From the NCBI GenBank assembly GCA_017882905.1, contig JADGOO010000237.1, positions 1 through 37,472 on the forward strand: a DNA stretch of 37,472 nt, given 5' to 3'. Numbering within the stretch: the stretch's first letter is position 1; every line of letters starts with the position of its first letter. The notes below the pieces were generated by a model. It was given only the letters and a program-made list of their open reading frames with translations. It was not told where the DNA came from and searched no databases. The DNA is from Acidimicrobiia bacterium (GTDB lineage: Bacteria; Actinomycetota; Acidimicrobiia; IMCC26256; PALSA-610). The position numbers and the translations under genes were made by a program. Of this stretch, positions 31,483 through 37,472 are shown piece after piece.

Positions 31483-31530
31483 CGGTCGCCACCCGCCGAA
31501 CCTCGGTCGAGCGAAGCGAATGCAGACGGC

Positions 31531-31562
31531 GAGGCACTCGCCGCGCCGGGCGAAGCAGGCGC
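31531..31562. repeat. dispersed intergenic repeat, copy B
   Basis: A 32-bp block (GAGGCACTCGCCGCGCC...) is identical to the block at 31629-31660, 98 bp away in the same orientation. Upstream similarity (CGAGCGA, ATGC, CGGCG) continues with small indels. A related copy lies at 421-487. Copy B stands in the divergent gap between the cyclophilin and aspartate kinase genes. Confidence 0.85.
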
Positions 31563-31600
31563 CTGGACACACGCAGGAAAGCGGTGGCGAAGCGAGCGCA

Positions 31601-31666
31601 GGAGCGAGGGACGAGCGAGATGCGGCGTGAGGCACTCGCCGCGCCGGGCGAAGCAGGCGCAGGGGA
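31601..31666. repeat. dispersed intergenic repeat, copy C
   Basis: This copy contains the identical 32-bp block at 31629-31660, preceded by GGAGCGAGGGACGAGCGA as in copy A (421-487) and followed by AGGGGAA, also as in copy A. It ends about 33 bp before the aspartate kinase -10 box. Translation of the open frames here gives only low-complexity Arg/Ala/Glu sequence, so it is treated as non-coding. Confidence 0.8.
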
Positions 31667-31698
31667 AAACGCGTCAAAGTGTCGAAACCGGCCACTGG

Positions 31699-31704
31699 TA
31701 GCCT
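31699..31704 (+). promoter_or_regulatory. leaderless -10 box TAGCCT of the aspartate kinase gene
   Basis: TAGCCT is followed by 8 nt (CGGAAATC) and the GTG at 31713, with no ribosome binding site. It heads the long plus-strand run to the end of the window. Confidence 0.52.
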
Positions 31705-31712
31705 CGGAAATC

Positions 31713-32936
31713 GTGGCTCTCGTCGTCCAGAAGTACGGCGGCACCTCCGTTGGCGACCCCGAGCGCATCAAGGCGGTGGCCGATCACATCGCCCGCACCC
31801 GTCGCGCCGGCGACGACGTGGTGGTCACCGTGTCGGCCATGGGCAAGAGCACCGACGACCTGATCCGCCTCGCCCAAGAGGTCTCGCACACGCCGAACGT
31901 GCGTGAGATGGACATGCTGCTCACCGCGGGGGAGCGCATCTCGATGGCCCTGGTGTCGATGGCCGTGAACGACCTCGGTGTACCGGCCGTGAGCTTCACC
32001 GGTAGCCAGGCGGGCATCGTCACCGACACCCAGCACGGGCGGGCCCGCATCGTCGAGGTGAAGGGCGACCGCATTCGAGAGGCCGTCGCCGACGGCAAGG
32101 TGGCGATCGTCGCGGGCTTCCAGGGCGTGAGCACCGCCAAGGAGATCGTCACGCTCGGCCGCGGCGCGAGCGACCTCACGGCTCTCGCGTTGGCGCACGT
32201 GCTCGGCGCCGATGCGTGCGAGATCTACACCGATGTCGAGGGTGTGTACACCGCCGATCCTCGCATCGTGCCCAACGCGCGCAAGCTCGCGCGCGTGAGC
32301 CTCGACGAGATGCTCGAGATGGCTGCCACGGGCGGGCGGGTCCTGATGTTGCGGTCGGTCGAGTTCGCACGCAAGTACGGCGTGCGCATCCACGTGCGGT
32401 CGAGCTTCACGTGGGCTCCGGGTACGTGGGTCGAGGAGGCTTCCGAAATGGAGAGCATGGAGCAGGCGATCATCTCGGGCGTCACGCACGACACGTCCGA
32501 GGCGAAGGTCACCATCGAGCAGGTGCCCGACCAGCCGGGTGTGGCCGGCAAGCTCTTCCGCGCCCTCGCCGACGCCGGTTGCAACGTCGACATGATCGTG
32601 CAGAACGTGTCGACCGAGGGGCACACCGACATCAGCTTCACCCTCCCCAAGGACGACCTCAGCAGCGCGCACGAAGTGATGCAGCGCGTGCTCGGTGCGG
32701 TGGGTGCCAAGCAGTACCGATCCGACCTCGACGTGGGTCGCGTGTCGTTGATCGGCGCGGGCATGAAGTCGCATCCGGGTGTGGCAGCCACCATGTTCGA
32801 GACGCTGGCCCGGGAGGGGATCAACATCGAGATGATCTCCACCTCGACGATCCGCATCTCCTGTGTGGTCGCCGAGGCCGATGTAGAGCGTGCCGTGCAG
32901 GCTTTGCACGACGAGTTCAAGCTCGGGCAGGTGTAG
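31713..32936 (+). CDS. lysC: aspartate kinase
   Basis: The 407-aa protein phosphorylates aspartate, the first step to lysine, threonine, methionine and diaminopimelate. It begins VALVVQKYGGTSVGD (the family's KxGGTS), continues with FTGSQAGIVTD, LGRGASDLTA and YTDVEGVYTADPRIV, and ends with two ACT-type regulatory domains (VTIEQVPDQPGVAGKLFRALADAGCNVDMI and VSLIGAGMKSHPGVAATMFETLAREGINIEMI). Feedback control by lysine/threonine is therefore likely. The GTG at 31713 follows a leaderless -10 box; upstream reading would enter repeat copy C. It is followed after 2 nt by asd. Confidence 0.97.
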   Translation: MALVVQKYGGTSVGDPERIKAVADHIARTRRAGDDVVVTVSAMGKSTDDLIRLAQEVSHTPNVREMDMLLTAGERISMALVSMAVNDLGVPAVSFTGSQAGIVTDTQHGRARIVEVKGDRIREAVADGKVAIVAGFQGVSTAKEIVTLGRGASDLTALALAHVLGADACEIYTDVEGVYTADPRIVPNARKLARVSLDEMLEMAATGGRVLMLRSVEFARKYGVRIHVRSSFTWAPGTWVEEASEMESMEQAIISGVTHDTSEAKVTIEQVPDQPGVAGKLFRALADAGCNVDMIVQNVSTEGHTDISFTLPKDDLSSAHEVMQRVLGAVGAKQYRSDLDVGRVSLIGAGMKSHPGVAATMFETLAREGINIEMISTSTIRISCVVAEADVERAVQALHDEFKLGQV

Positions 32937-32938
32937 CG

Positions 32939-33970
32939 ATGCGAGTAGGTCTGATGGGTGCCACCGGCCTGGTCGGCACCGAGATGTTGAGCGTGCTCGA
33001 GGAGCGGGGCTTCCCCGTGGAGGAGCTGCGCGCCTTCGCGTCGCCGCGCTCGCTCGGCCGCCGGCTTCCGTTCGCGGGCGGCGAGGTGGTCTGTGAGGTC
33101 CTTGCCGACGGTTGCTTCGACGGGCTCGACCTCGTGATCGTCGATGTCGACGAGTCGATCTCCGAGGAGTGGGCGCCGAAGGCTGCGGCCGCCGGCGCGA
33201 TCGTGATCGACAAGTCGTCGGCGTTCCGCATGGATCCTGATGTGCCGCTCGTGGTCGCCGAGGTGAACCCCGACGACATGCGCTCGCTCCCGCGCAACAT
33301 CGCATCGTGCCCGAACTGCACCACGATGGTGTTGCTCGTGGCGCTCGCCCCGTTGCACCGCGCCGCCGGACTCGACCGTGTGGTCGTGAGCACGTACCAG
33401 GCGGCGTCGGGAGCGGGGCAGCCGGGCATCGACGAGCTCGAGAACTTGTGGACGAAGCTCAACGGTGAGTCGCGTCGGCTGCGCCGCGCCGCCCTGCATC
33501 CCGATCTGCTCGCGCTCGGCGATGTGTGGCCCAAGCCCATCGCGGGCAACGTGATCCCGCTCGCCGGTTCGGTCAAGGAGCAGGGCTACACGTCGGAGGA
33601 GTGGAAGCTCGTCTACGAGACGCGCAAGATCCTCCACGACGACGCGATTCGTGTGAGCGCGACATGCGTGCGCGTGCCGGTGTTCGTGGGTCACTCCATG
33701 TCGGTGAACCTCGAGTTCCGCCGCCCGATGGACAAAGCCGAAGCCGTCGAGCTGCTGCAGGCCGCGCCCGGTCTCACGCTCGTCGACCACGGCGACGGCG
33801 CACCGACGGCACTCGAGGGCGCCGGGGTCGACCCGGTGCTCGTCGGTCGCGTGCGCGACGATCCGTCGTTGCCGGGTGCGATCAACCTCTGGGTCACCGG
33901 CGACAACCTGCGCAAGGGCGCGGCGCTCAACGGTGTGCAGATGGCCGAAGTCCTGCTTCAGCAGCGCTGA
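32939..33970 (+). CDS. asd: aspartate-semialdehyde dehydrogenase
   Basis: The 343-aa protein reduces aspartyl-phosphate to aspartate semialdehyde with NADPH, directly after LysC. It starts MRVGLMGATGLVGTEML (Rossmann GATGLVG) and has the active-site Cys127 in SCPNCTTM, DKSSAFRM, STYQAASGAGQPGI and a later VRVPVFVGHSMSVNLEF with the catalytic-His region. Only 2 nt separate it from lysC, so the two are co-transcribed and probably translationally coupled. Length is normal. Confidence 0.97.
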   Translation: MRVGLMGATGLVGTEMLSVLEERGFPVEELRAFASPRSLGRRLPFAGGEVVCEVLADGCFDGLDLVIVDVDESISEEWAPKAAAAGAIVIDKSSAFRMDPDVPLVVAEVNPDDMRSLPRNIASCPNCTTMVLLVALAPLHRAAGLDRVVVSTYQAASGAGQPGIDELENLWTKLNGESRRLRRAALHPDLLALGDVWPKPIAGNVIPLAGSVKEQGYTSEEWKLVYETRKILHDDAIRVSATCVRVPVFVGHSMSVNLEFRRPMDKAEAVELLQAAPGLTLVDHGDGAPTALEGAGVDPVLVGRVRDDPSLPGAINLWVTGDNLRKGAALNGVQMAEVLLQQR

Positions 33971-33976
33971 GCCTGC

Positions 33977-34360
33977 GTGCTCGCGCACCTCGACGACCGC
34001 ATCGCCAGTGCGGGCTTCGCGTCGGGCGACCGCTTCGTGATCGGCGACTGGCAGAACGCGCCGATCGGGCCGATGCACGACATGATGTGGGCTACGGCCG
34101 AGGGCGAGCGGGTGCTGCTCGCGCCCGATGACCGGGTTGCCGAGTTCGTGTCGAGCGTGTACGTGTTCGACCGGATCGATGTGGTGCCATTCAAGGTGAC
34201 CGGCGACCGGCGCGGCTTCGAGCTGCACGCCGGACCGGTGCAGCTCTCGCTCGCGACGGGCTTCGCCATCCGCGTCCCGTCCTGCGGCCGTGCTGGTTCA
34301 CGCGCTACGTGGAGGGTCCGATCGCGCGGCTGCTCCTCGATGTGGAGACGTTCGGCGTGA
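33977..34360 (+). pseudogene. N-terminal fragment of a frameshifted conserved gene
   Basis: From a GTG 6 nt after asd, this frame encodes a plausible protein (MLAHLDDRIASAGFASGDRFVIGDWQ..., HDMMWATAEGERVLLAPDDRVAEFVSSVYVFDRI) up to about ATGFAIRVP near 34276. It then becomes Arg/Ser noise to the stop at 34360. The second half of the same protein continues in another frame (next entry). The shift needs one extra base between about 34262 and 34309. Function is unknown. It is either a decayed gene or a sequencing deletion of one base. Confidence 0.65.
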
Positions 34361-34578
34361 GCCCCACCGGCGTCAACGAGTGGTACCGGTCCACGGGGTT
34401 CCGCCTGGTGCGCGCCGCCCACGCGGCGGTGGCCGGGAACGATCTCGGTGCATGGGGCCCGGCGCGTCCGGCATTGCGAGTCGGTTTCGGCGAGGCGCCC
34501 CGCTTTGCGTCGATCGTGGAGCTCCGCACGTCGGTGTCGGGCGGTGCGGCCGACACGTGGAGCGGCACGGCGCCGTGA
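34264..34578 (+). pseudogene. C-terminal fragment of the frameshifted conserved gene
   Basis: In the shifted frame the sequence reads RPCWFTRYVEGPIARLLLDVETFG and SPTGVNEWYRSTGFRLVRAA to the stop at 34578, clearly protein-like and contiguous in sense with the fragment before it. An internal ATG-like start at 34309 (GTG) could express it alone, but no ribosome binding site is seen. Its TGA overlaps the photolyase GTG by 4 nt (GTGA), as in an intact operon, which argues that the gene was functional until recently or is intact apart from a read error. Confidence 0.6.
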
Positions 34579-35906
34579 GCGTGGAGGTCGCCGTGTTCAC
34601 GCGCGACCTGCGCGTGCGCGACAACCCGATGTTGGCCGCGGCTGTGTGTGCCGACGCGATCGTGCCGCTCTTCGTGCTCGACGAGGCGATGGCCGCGGGT
34701 TGGCACGGCGCACCGAACCGGCGCCGGTTCCTCTACGAGTCGCTGCGCGACCTCGATGCGACGCTTCGTTCGCTCGGAGCGCCGCTGGTGGTGCGGCACG
34801 GCGAATGGGTCGAGGAGGTCGCGGGGATTGCGCGTGCCGTCGACGCGACGCGTGTGCACCTGGCGCGCGACGTGTCGGGATATGCCCGGGATCGCGTGCG
34901 CCGTCTGGCCGCGCGCGTCGGCTCGGTGCAGCTCGTCGAGCATCCCGGTGTCACGGTCGTGTCAAGCGGCGAGCTGCGAACGGGGAGCGGTGACGCCTTC
35001 AAGGTGTTCACGCCGTACTACCGGCGCTGGCTCGCTGCACCGTGGCGGCGGCCGGTGAGCGTGCCGGAGCGGCTCGTGGCCGTGCCCGACGCGCGCAGCG
35101 ACTACGTGCCCGACCCTGCCTCGGTGCGCGACACCGCGCGGGATGTGGTCGCGGGCGGCGAGCAGGCTGCACTGGCGCGGTTGCAGCGCTGGGCGTCGAG
35201 CTCGCTCGCGCACTACGCCGATCGTCACGACGATCTCGCCGCCGACGACACCTCGCGGATCTCGGCCGCGTTGCACTTCGGTTGCCTGTCGCCGCTCGAG
35301 GTCGCCGGCCGGCTGCGCGATCGCGCCGGCGGCGAGCCGTTCGTGCGCCAGCTGTGCTGGCGCGACTTCTACCACCAGCTGCTCGCGGCGCGTCCCGAGC
35401 TCGCGTCGCGAGATCTGCGGCAGGGTGGACCGTGGCTCGACGACGACGCGGGGTTCTCGGCATGGTGCGCGGGTCACACCGGCTTCCCGGTGGTCGACGC
35501 CGCGATGCGCCAGCTGCTCACCGAAGGGTTCATCCACAACCGGGCCCGCATGATCGTCGCCTCGTTGCTCACCAAGGACCTGGCCGTGGATTGGCGGCGC
35601 GGCGCGGATTGGTTCATGCGCCATCTCGTCGACGGCGACGTGGCCAACAACCAGCTCAACTGGCAGTGGGTGGCCGGCACCGGCACCGACACGAATCCGC
35701 ACCGGATCTACAACCCGCAGCGCCAGAGCGAGCGCTTCGACCCCGACGGGACGTACATCCGCCGGTACGTCGCCGAGCTCGCGTCCGTGCCCGGCGCCGA
35801 GATCCACGACCCGAGCCCCGAGACGCGGGCCCGGGTGGGCTACCCCTTGCCGATCGTGGACCACCGCGAAGCGATCGAGCAGTACCGGGCGCGGCGTCGA
35901 TCCTGA
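34575..35906 (+). CDS. phrB: deoxyribodipyrimidine photolyase
   Basis: The 443-aa protein repairs UV pyrimidine dimers using FADH and light. The N-terminal photolyase alpha/beta domain (VEVAVFTRDLRVRDNPML, FVLDEAM) is followed by the FAD-binding domain with DDTSRISAALHFGCLSPLEV, FVRQLCWRDFYHQLL, TGFPVVDAAMRQLLTEGFIHNRARMIVASLLTKDLAVDWRRG and NNQLNWQWVAGTGTDTNPHRIYNP. These are the class I CPD photolyase signatures, including Trp residues of the electron path. The GTG overlaps the preceding gene by 4 nt. Length is usual for the family. Confidence 0.95.
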   Translation: MSVEVAVFTRDLRVRDNPMLAAAVCADAIVPLFVLDEAMAAGWHGAPNRRRFLYESLRDLDATLRSLGAPLVVRHGEWVEEVAGIARAVDATRVHLARDVSGYARDRVRRLAARVGSVQLVEHPGVTVVSSGELRTGSGDAFKVFTPYYRRWLAAPWRRPVSVPERLVAVPDARSDYVPDPASVRDTARDVVAGGEQAALARLQRWASSSLAHYADRHDDLAADDTSRISAALHFGCLSPLEVAGRLRDRAGGEPFVRQLCWRDFYHQLLAARPELASRDLRQGGPWLDDDAGFSAWCAGHTGFPVVDAAMRQLLTEGFIHNRARMIVASLLTKDLAVDWRRGADWFMRHLVDGDVANNQLNWQWVAGTGTDTNPHRIYNPQRQSERFDPDGTYIRRYVAELASVPGAEIHDPSPETRARVGYPLPIVDHREAIEQYRARRRS

Positions 35907-35912
35907 CAAGAT
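35907..35912 (+). promoter_or_regulatory. possible -10 box CAAGAT of the SDR gene
   Basis: CAAGAT is 8 nt before the ATG at 35921 with no ribosome binding site. It resembles the leaderless boxes elsewhere but starts with C, so it is a weaker case; co-transcription with phrB 14 nt upstream is equally possible. Confidence 0.3.
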
Positions 35913-35920
35913 GACGCTCG

Positions 35921-36712
35921 ATGAGCACCCACCAGACACGAGTAGCCATCGTCACCGGCGGCGGTGACGGCATCGGGCGCGCCGTGGTGCGCCGACTCGC
36001 GCGCGACGGCACCGCGGTGCTCGTCACCGACATCGACAGCGCCAACGGCCGAGCAGCCGTCGACGAGGTGACCGCGGCCGGCGGAACCGCGGAGTTCGTC
36101 CGTGGCGACGTGGCGCAGAAGGCCGACGTGGTGGCGGTCGTGCAACATGCCCTCGACCGTTGGGGACATGTCGACATCGTGATCAACAACGCGTGGGGCG
36201 GAGGCTCGCTCACGCGCGTCGAGCGCAAGACCGACGCCGACCTCGCCCACGGGCTCGGCGTGGGCTTCTACGGGCCGTTCTGGGCGATGCAAGCCGCGTT
36301 CGAGTCGATGAAGGCGAGCGGCTGGGGCCGCATCGTCAACCTCTGCTCGCTCAACGGCGTGAACGCCCACATGGGCACCCTCGAGTACAACTGCGCCAAG
36401 GAAGCGCTGCGCGCGCTCACGCGCACCGCGGCCCGAGAGTGGGCGCCGTACGGCATCTGCGTGAACGCCGTGTGCCCCGGCGCCAAGAGTGCAGCGTTCC
36501 GGCGCGTGATGGCCGAGCACCCCGAGCTCGAAGCAGCCGCCGACGCGTCGAACCCGATGGGTCGCATCGGCGATCCCGACGACGACATCGCACCGGTGAT
36601 CGCGTTCCTCGCGAGCGACGACTGCCAGTACGTCACCGGGAACACCCTGTTCGTCGACGGTGGTGGACACATCAACGGCGTGGTGTGGGCGCCCGATCTC
36701 GATGCCGGATGA
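35921..36712 (+). CDS. short-chain dehydrogenase/reductase (SDR)
   Basis: The 263-aa protein is a classical SDR: cofactor motif VTGGGDGIGRAVV, acidic NAD-type residue region VLVTDIDSANG, GDVAQKADV, structural INNAWGGG, catalytic SLNGVNAHMGTLEYNCAKEALRAL (Ser, Tyr-x3-Lys as YNCAK) and the C-terminal VTGNTLFVDGGGHI. The Asp after the second strand suggests NAD(H). The substrate is unknown. It follows the photolyase by 14 nt and overlaps the next gene as ATGA. Confidence 0.92.
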   Translation: MSTHQTRVAIVTGGGDGIGRAVVRRLARDGTAVLVTDIDSANGRAAVDEVTAAGGTAEFVRGDVAQKADVVAVVQHALDRWGHVDIVINNAWGGGSLTRVERKTDADLAHGLGVGFYGPFWAMQAAFESMKASGWGRIVNLCSLNGVNAHMGTLEYNCAKEALRALTRTAAREWAPYGICVNAVCPGAKSAAFRRVMAEHPELEAAADASNPMGRIGDPDDDIAPVIAFLASDDCQYVTGNTLFVDGGGHINGVVWAPDLDAG

Positions 36713-37359
36713 CGGTGCGTGCGCCGTGGCGCGGTAGCGAGCGGGTCGTCGCCGCGGCCGCTGCCGTGCTCGTGGTCGCGCCCGTTGTGATCGATCTCCT
36801 CGCACGCGGCCGGCGCCGTGCCTTCGCGTACGTGGCTGCCGACGCGTTCTTCTACTTGCAGGTCGCGCGCAACTGGGCTGACCGCGGTCGCGTCTCGTTC
36901 GACGGCAACCGTTCCACCAACGGCTTCCACCCACTGTGGCAGATCGTGCTCGCCGCGATCTGGCGGCCGGCGCGCGCGGTGTTCTCGGAAGCAGACATGC
37001 TGGTGCTGGTTGTTCTGCTCGGCGCGGCGTTGCTGGCGGTGGCGACCTTGCTGCTGGCGCGCGCGCTGCGCGACGCCGGTTGTCTCACCCCATGGTTCGT
37101 CGCGCTCCCGTTCGGTGCTTACGCGCTGATCATCGCTCCGCTCTGGGCGGGCTTCGGCCACGGGTTCTCGGCGCTCAACTCTCTCGAAGGCCCGATGCCG
37201 CTGTACGGAACGGCGTGGAGCTACGCGAACGGCATGGAGAGCGCGTGCGTGTGGTGCGCGTTCGCGCTGCTGTTGGCCATCGGCGTACGTCGGTCTTGGG
37301 CCGGTACCAGCAACGATCGCCGTCGCGCACCTGGTGGTGCTTGCAGCTCGATCGCGTGA
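36709..37359 (+). CDS. GT-C type membrane protein, 5' part of a frameshifted gene
   Basis: From the ATG overlapping the SDR stop the frame encodes 216 aa: a first membrane helix (about 12-32), a loop with AADAFFYLQVARNWADRGRVSFDGNRSTNGFHPLWQIV, and further helices (VLVVLLGAALLAVATLLLARAL; FVALPFGAYALIIAPLWAG). The loop motif is characteristic of a bacterial GT-C glycosyltransferase-like family. After MESACVWCAFALLLAIGV (about 37280) the frame degenerates and stops at 37359, although coding sense continues in other frames (see next entry). Related in type to the protein at 3060-4499. Confidence 0.68.
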   Translation: MTVRAPWRGSERVVAAAAAVLVVAPVVIDLLARGRRRAFAYVAADAFFYLQVARNWADRGRVSFDGNRSTNGFHPLWQIVLAAIWRPARAVFSEADMLVLVVLLGAALLAVATLLLARALRDAGCLTPWFVALPFGAYALIIAPLWAGFGHGFSALNSLEGPMPLYGTAWSYANGMESACVWCAFALLLAIGVRRSWAGTSNDRRRAPGGACSSIA

Positions 37360-37472
37360 TCGTGAGCCGCGCCCACTCGACTCACCGGCCGTTCGGTTCG
37401 ACGTGTTGCTCGCCGGCACTGCGGCGGGCGTGATCGCGATCGGGCTCTACGACGAGCTCTTCGTGCCGGCGA
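37290..37472 (+). pseudogene. frameshifted continuation of the GT-C protein, cut by window edge
   Basis: Protein-like segments follow each other in different frames: ATIAVAHLVVLA (frame of 37322), LDRVIV (frame of about 37344) and FDVLLAGTAAGVIAIGLYDELFVPA (frame of 37382, to the window end). Read together they look like one membrane protein with at least two or three small indels in under 150 bp. This could be true decay or poor sequence at a contig region. Confidence 0.55.

Noticed and set aside
31501-31690. Small coding gene between the cyclophilin and aspartate kinase genes
   Set aside because: Open frames here are Arg/Ala/Glu low-complexity sequence made by the dispersed repeats, with no start signal.
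31674-34228. Long minus-strand open frames (543 and 667 codons) opposite lysC and asd
   Set aside because: Both plus-strand genes are unmistakable and the opposite frames show only His/Arg/Val-biased sequence.
34262-34309. Programmed ribosomal frameshift
   Set aside because: No slippery heptamer or obvious downstream stimulatory structure was found; a one-base loss is a simpler explanation.

Overview
The window is GC-rich, almost fully coding bacterial DNA. Gene families, GTG starts, frequent 1-4 nt gene overlaps and actinobacterial-type -10 boxes point to an actinomycete. The combination of ethylmalonyl-CoA enzymes, an acyl-CoA carboxylase with an epsilon-like subunit, class III CoA transferase and PhyH oxygenase suggests a chromosome of class Acidimicrobiia; this placement is inference. 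No tRNA, rRNA, CRISPR array, transposase or phage gene was seen.

Layout. 1-5710: thiolase N-terminus (-), PhyH dioxygenase with a small translationally coupled partner (-), crotonyl-CoA carboxylase/reductase (+), then a secreted beta-propeller protein followed by a GT-C type membrane protein (-). 5792-9991 (+): acyl-CoA epimerase, alpha/beta hydrolase, acyl-CoA carboxylase beta and epsilon subunits, metallophosphoesterase. 10186-15525: three exported proteins, namely an unknown 649-aa protein, a putative HExxE metallopeptidase (-) and an S53 sedolisin. 15593-20259 (+): CoA transferase, fatty acyl-CoA ligase with a cluster of DnaA-box-like sites upstream, then a sigma factor and a membrane partner. 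20280-22876: divergent methyltransferase versus an NTF2-like/kinase-like pair, with a repeat-rich operator candidate between them. 29678-22906 (-): 3-hydroxybutyryl-CoA dehydrogenase, ethylmalonyl-CoA mutase, degenerate GGDEF protein and a SARP/AAA/TPR regulator in one tight run. 29927-31408: S51 peptidase-like protein and membrane-anchored cyclophilin (-). 31713-37472 (+): aspartate kinase, aspartate-semialdehyde dehydrogenase, a frameshifted conserved gene, photolyase, SDR, and a frameshifted GT-C membrane protein that runs off the window.

How it works together. Thiolase, 3-hydroxyacyl-CoA dehydrogenase, Ccr, epimerase, Ecm and acyl-CoA carboxylase cover much of the ethylmalonyl-CoA route from acetyl-CoA towards C4/C5 and propionyl/methylmalonyl-CoA units; methylsuccinyl-CoA dehydrogenase, mesaconyl-CoA hydratase and the mesaconyl/malyl-CoA lyase are not in the window. 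Many start codons sit 6-9 nt after a TANNNT box with no ribosome binding site, so leaderless transcription looks common here, while several other genes have clear GGAGG sites. Non-coding highlights are a perfect 70-bp tandem duplication that ends against a promoter, a dispersed intergenic repeat at both ends of the window, a DnaA-box cluster and an inverted/direct CTGCAAT repeat.
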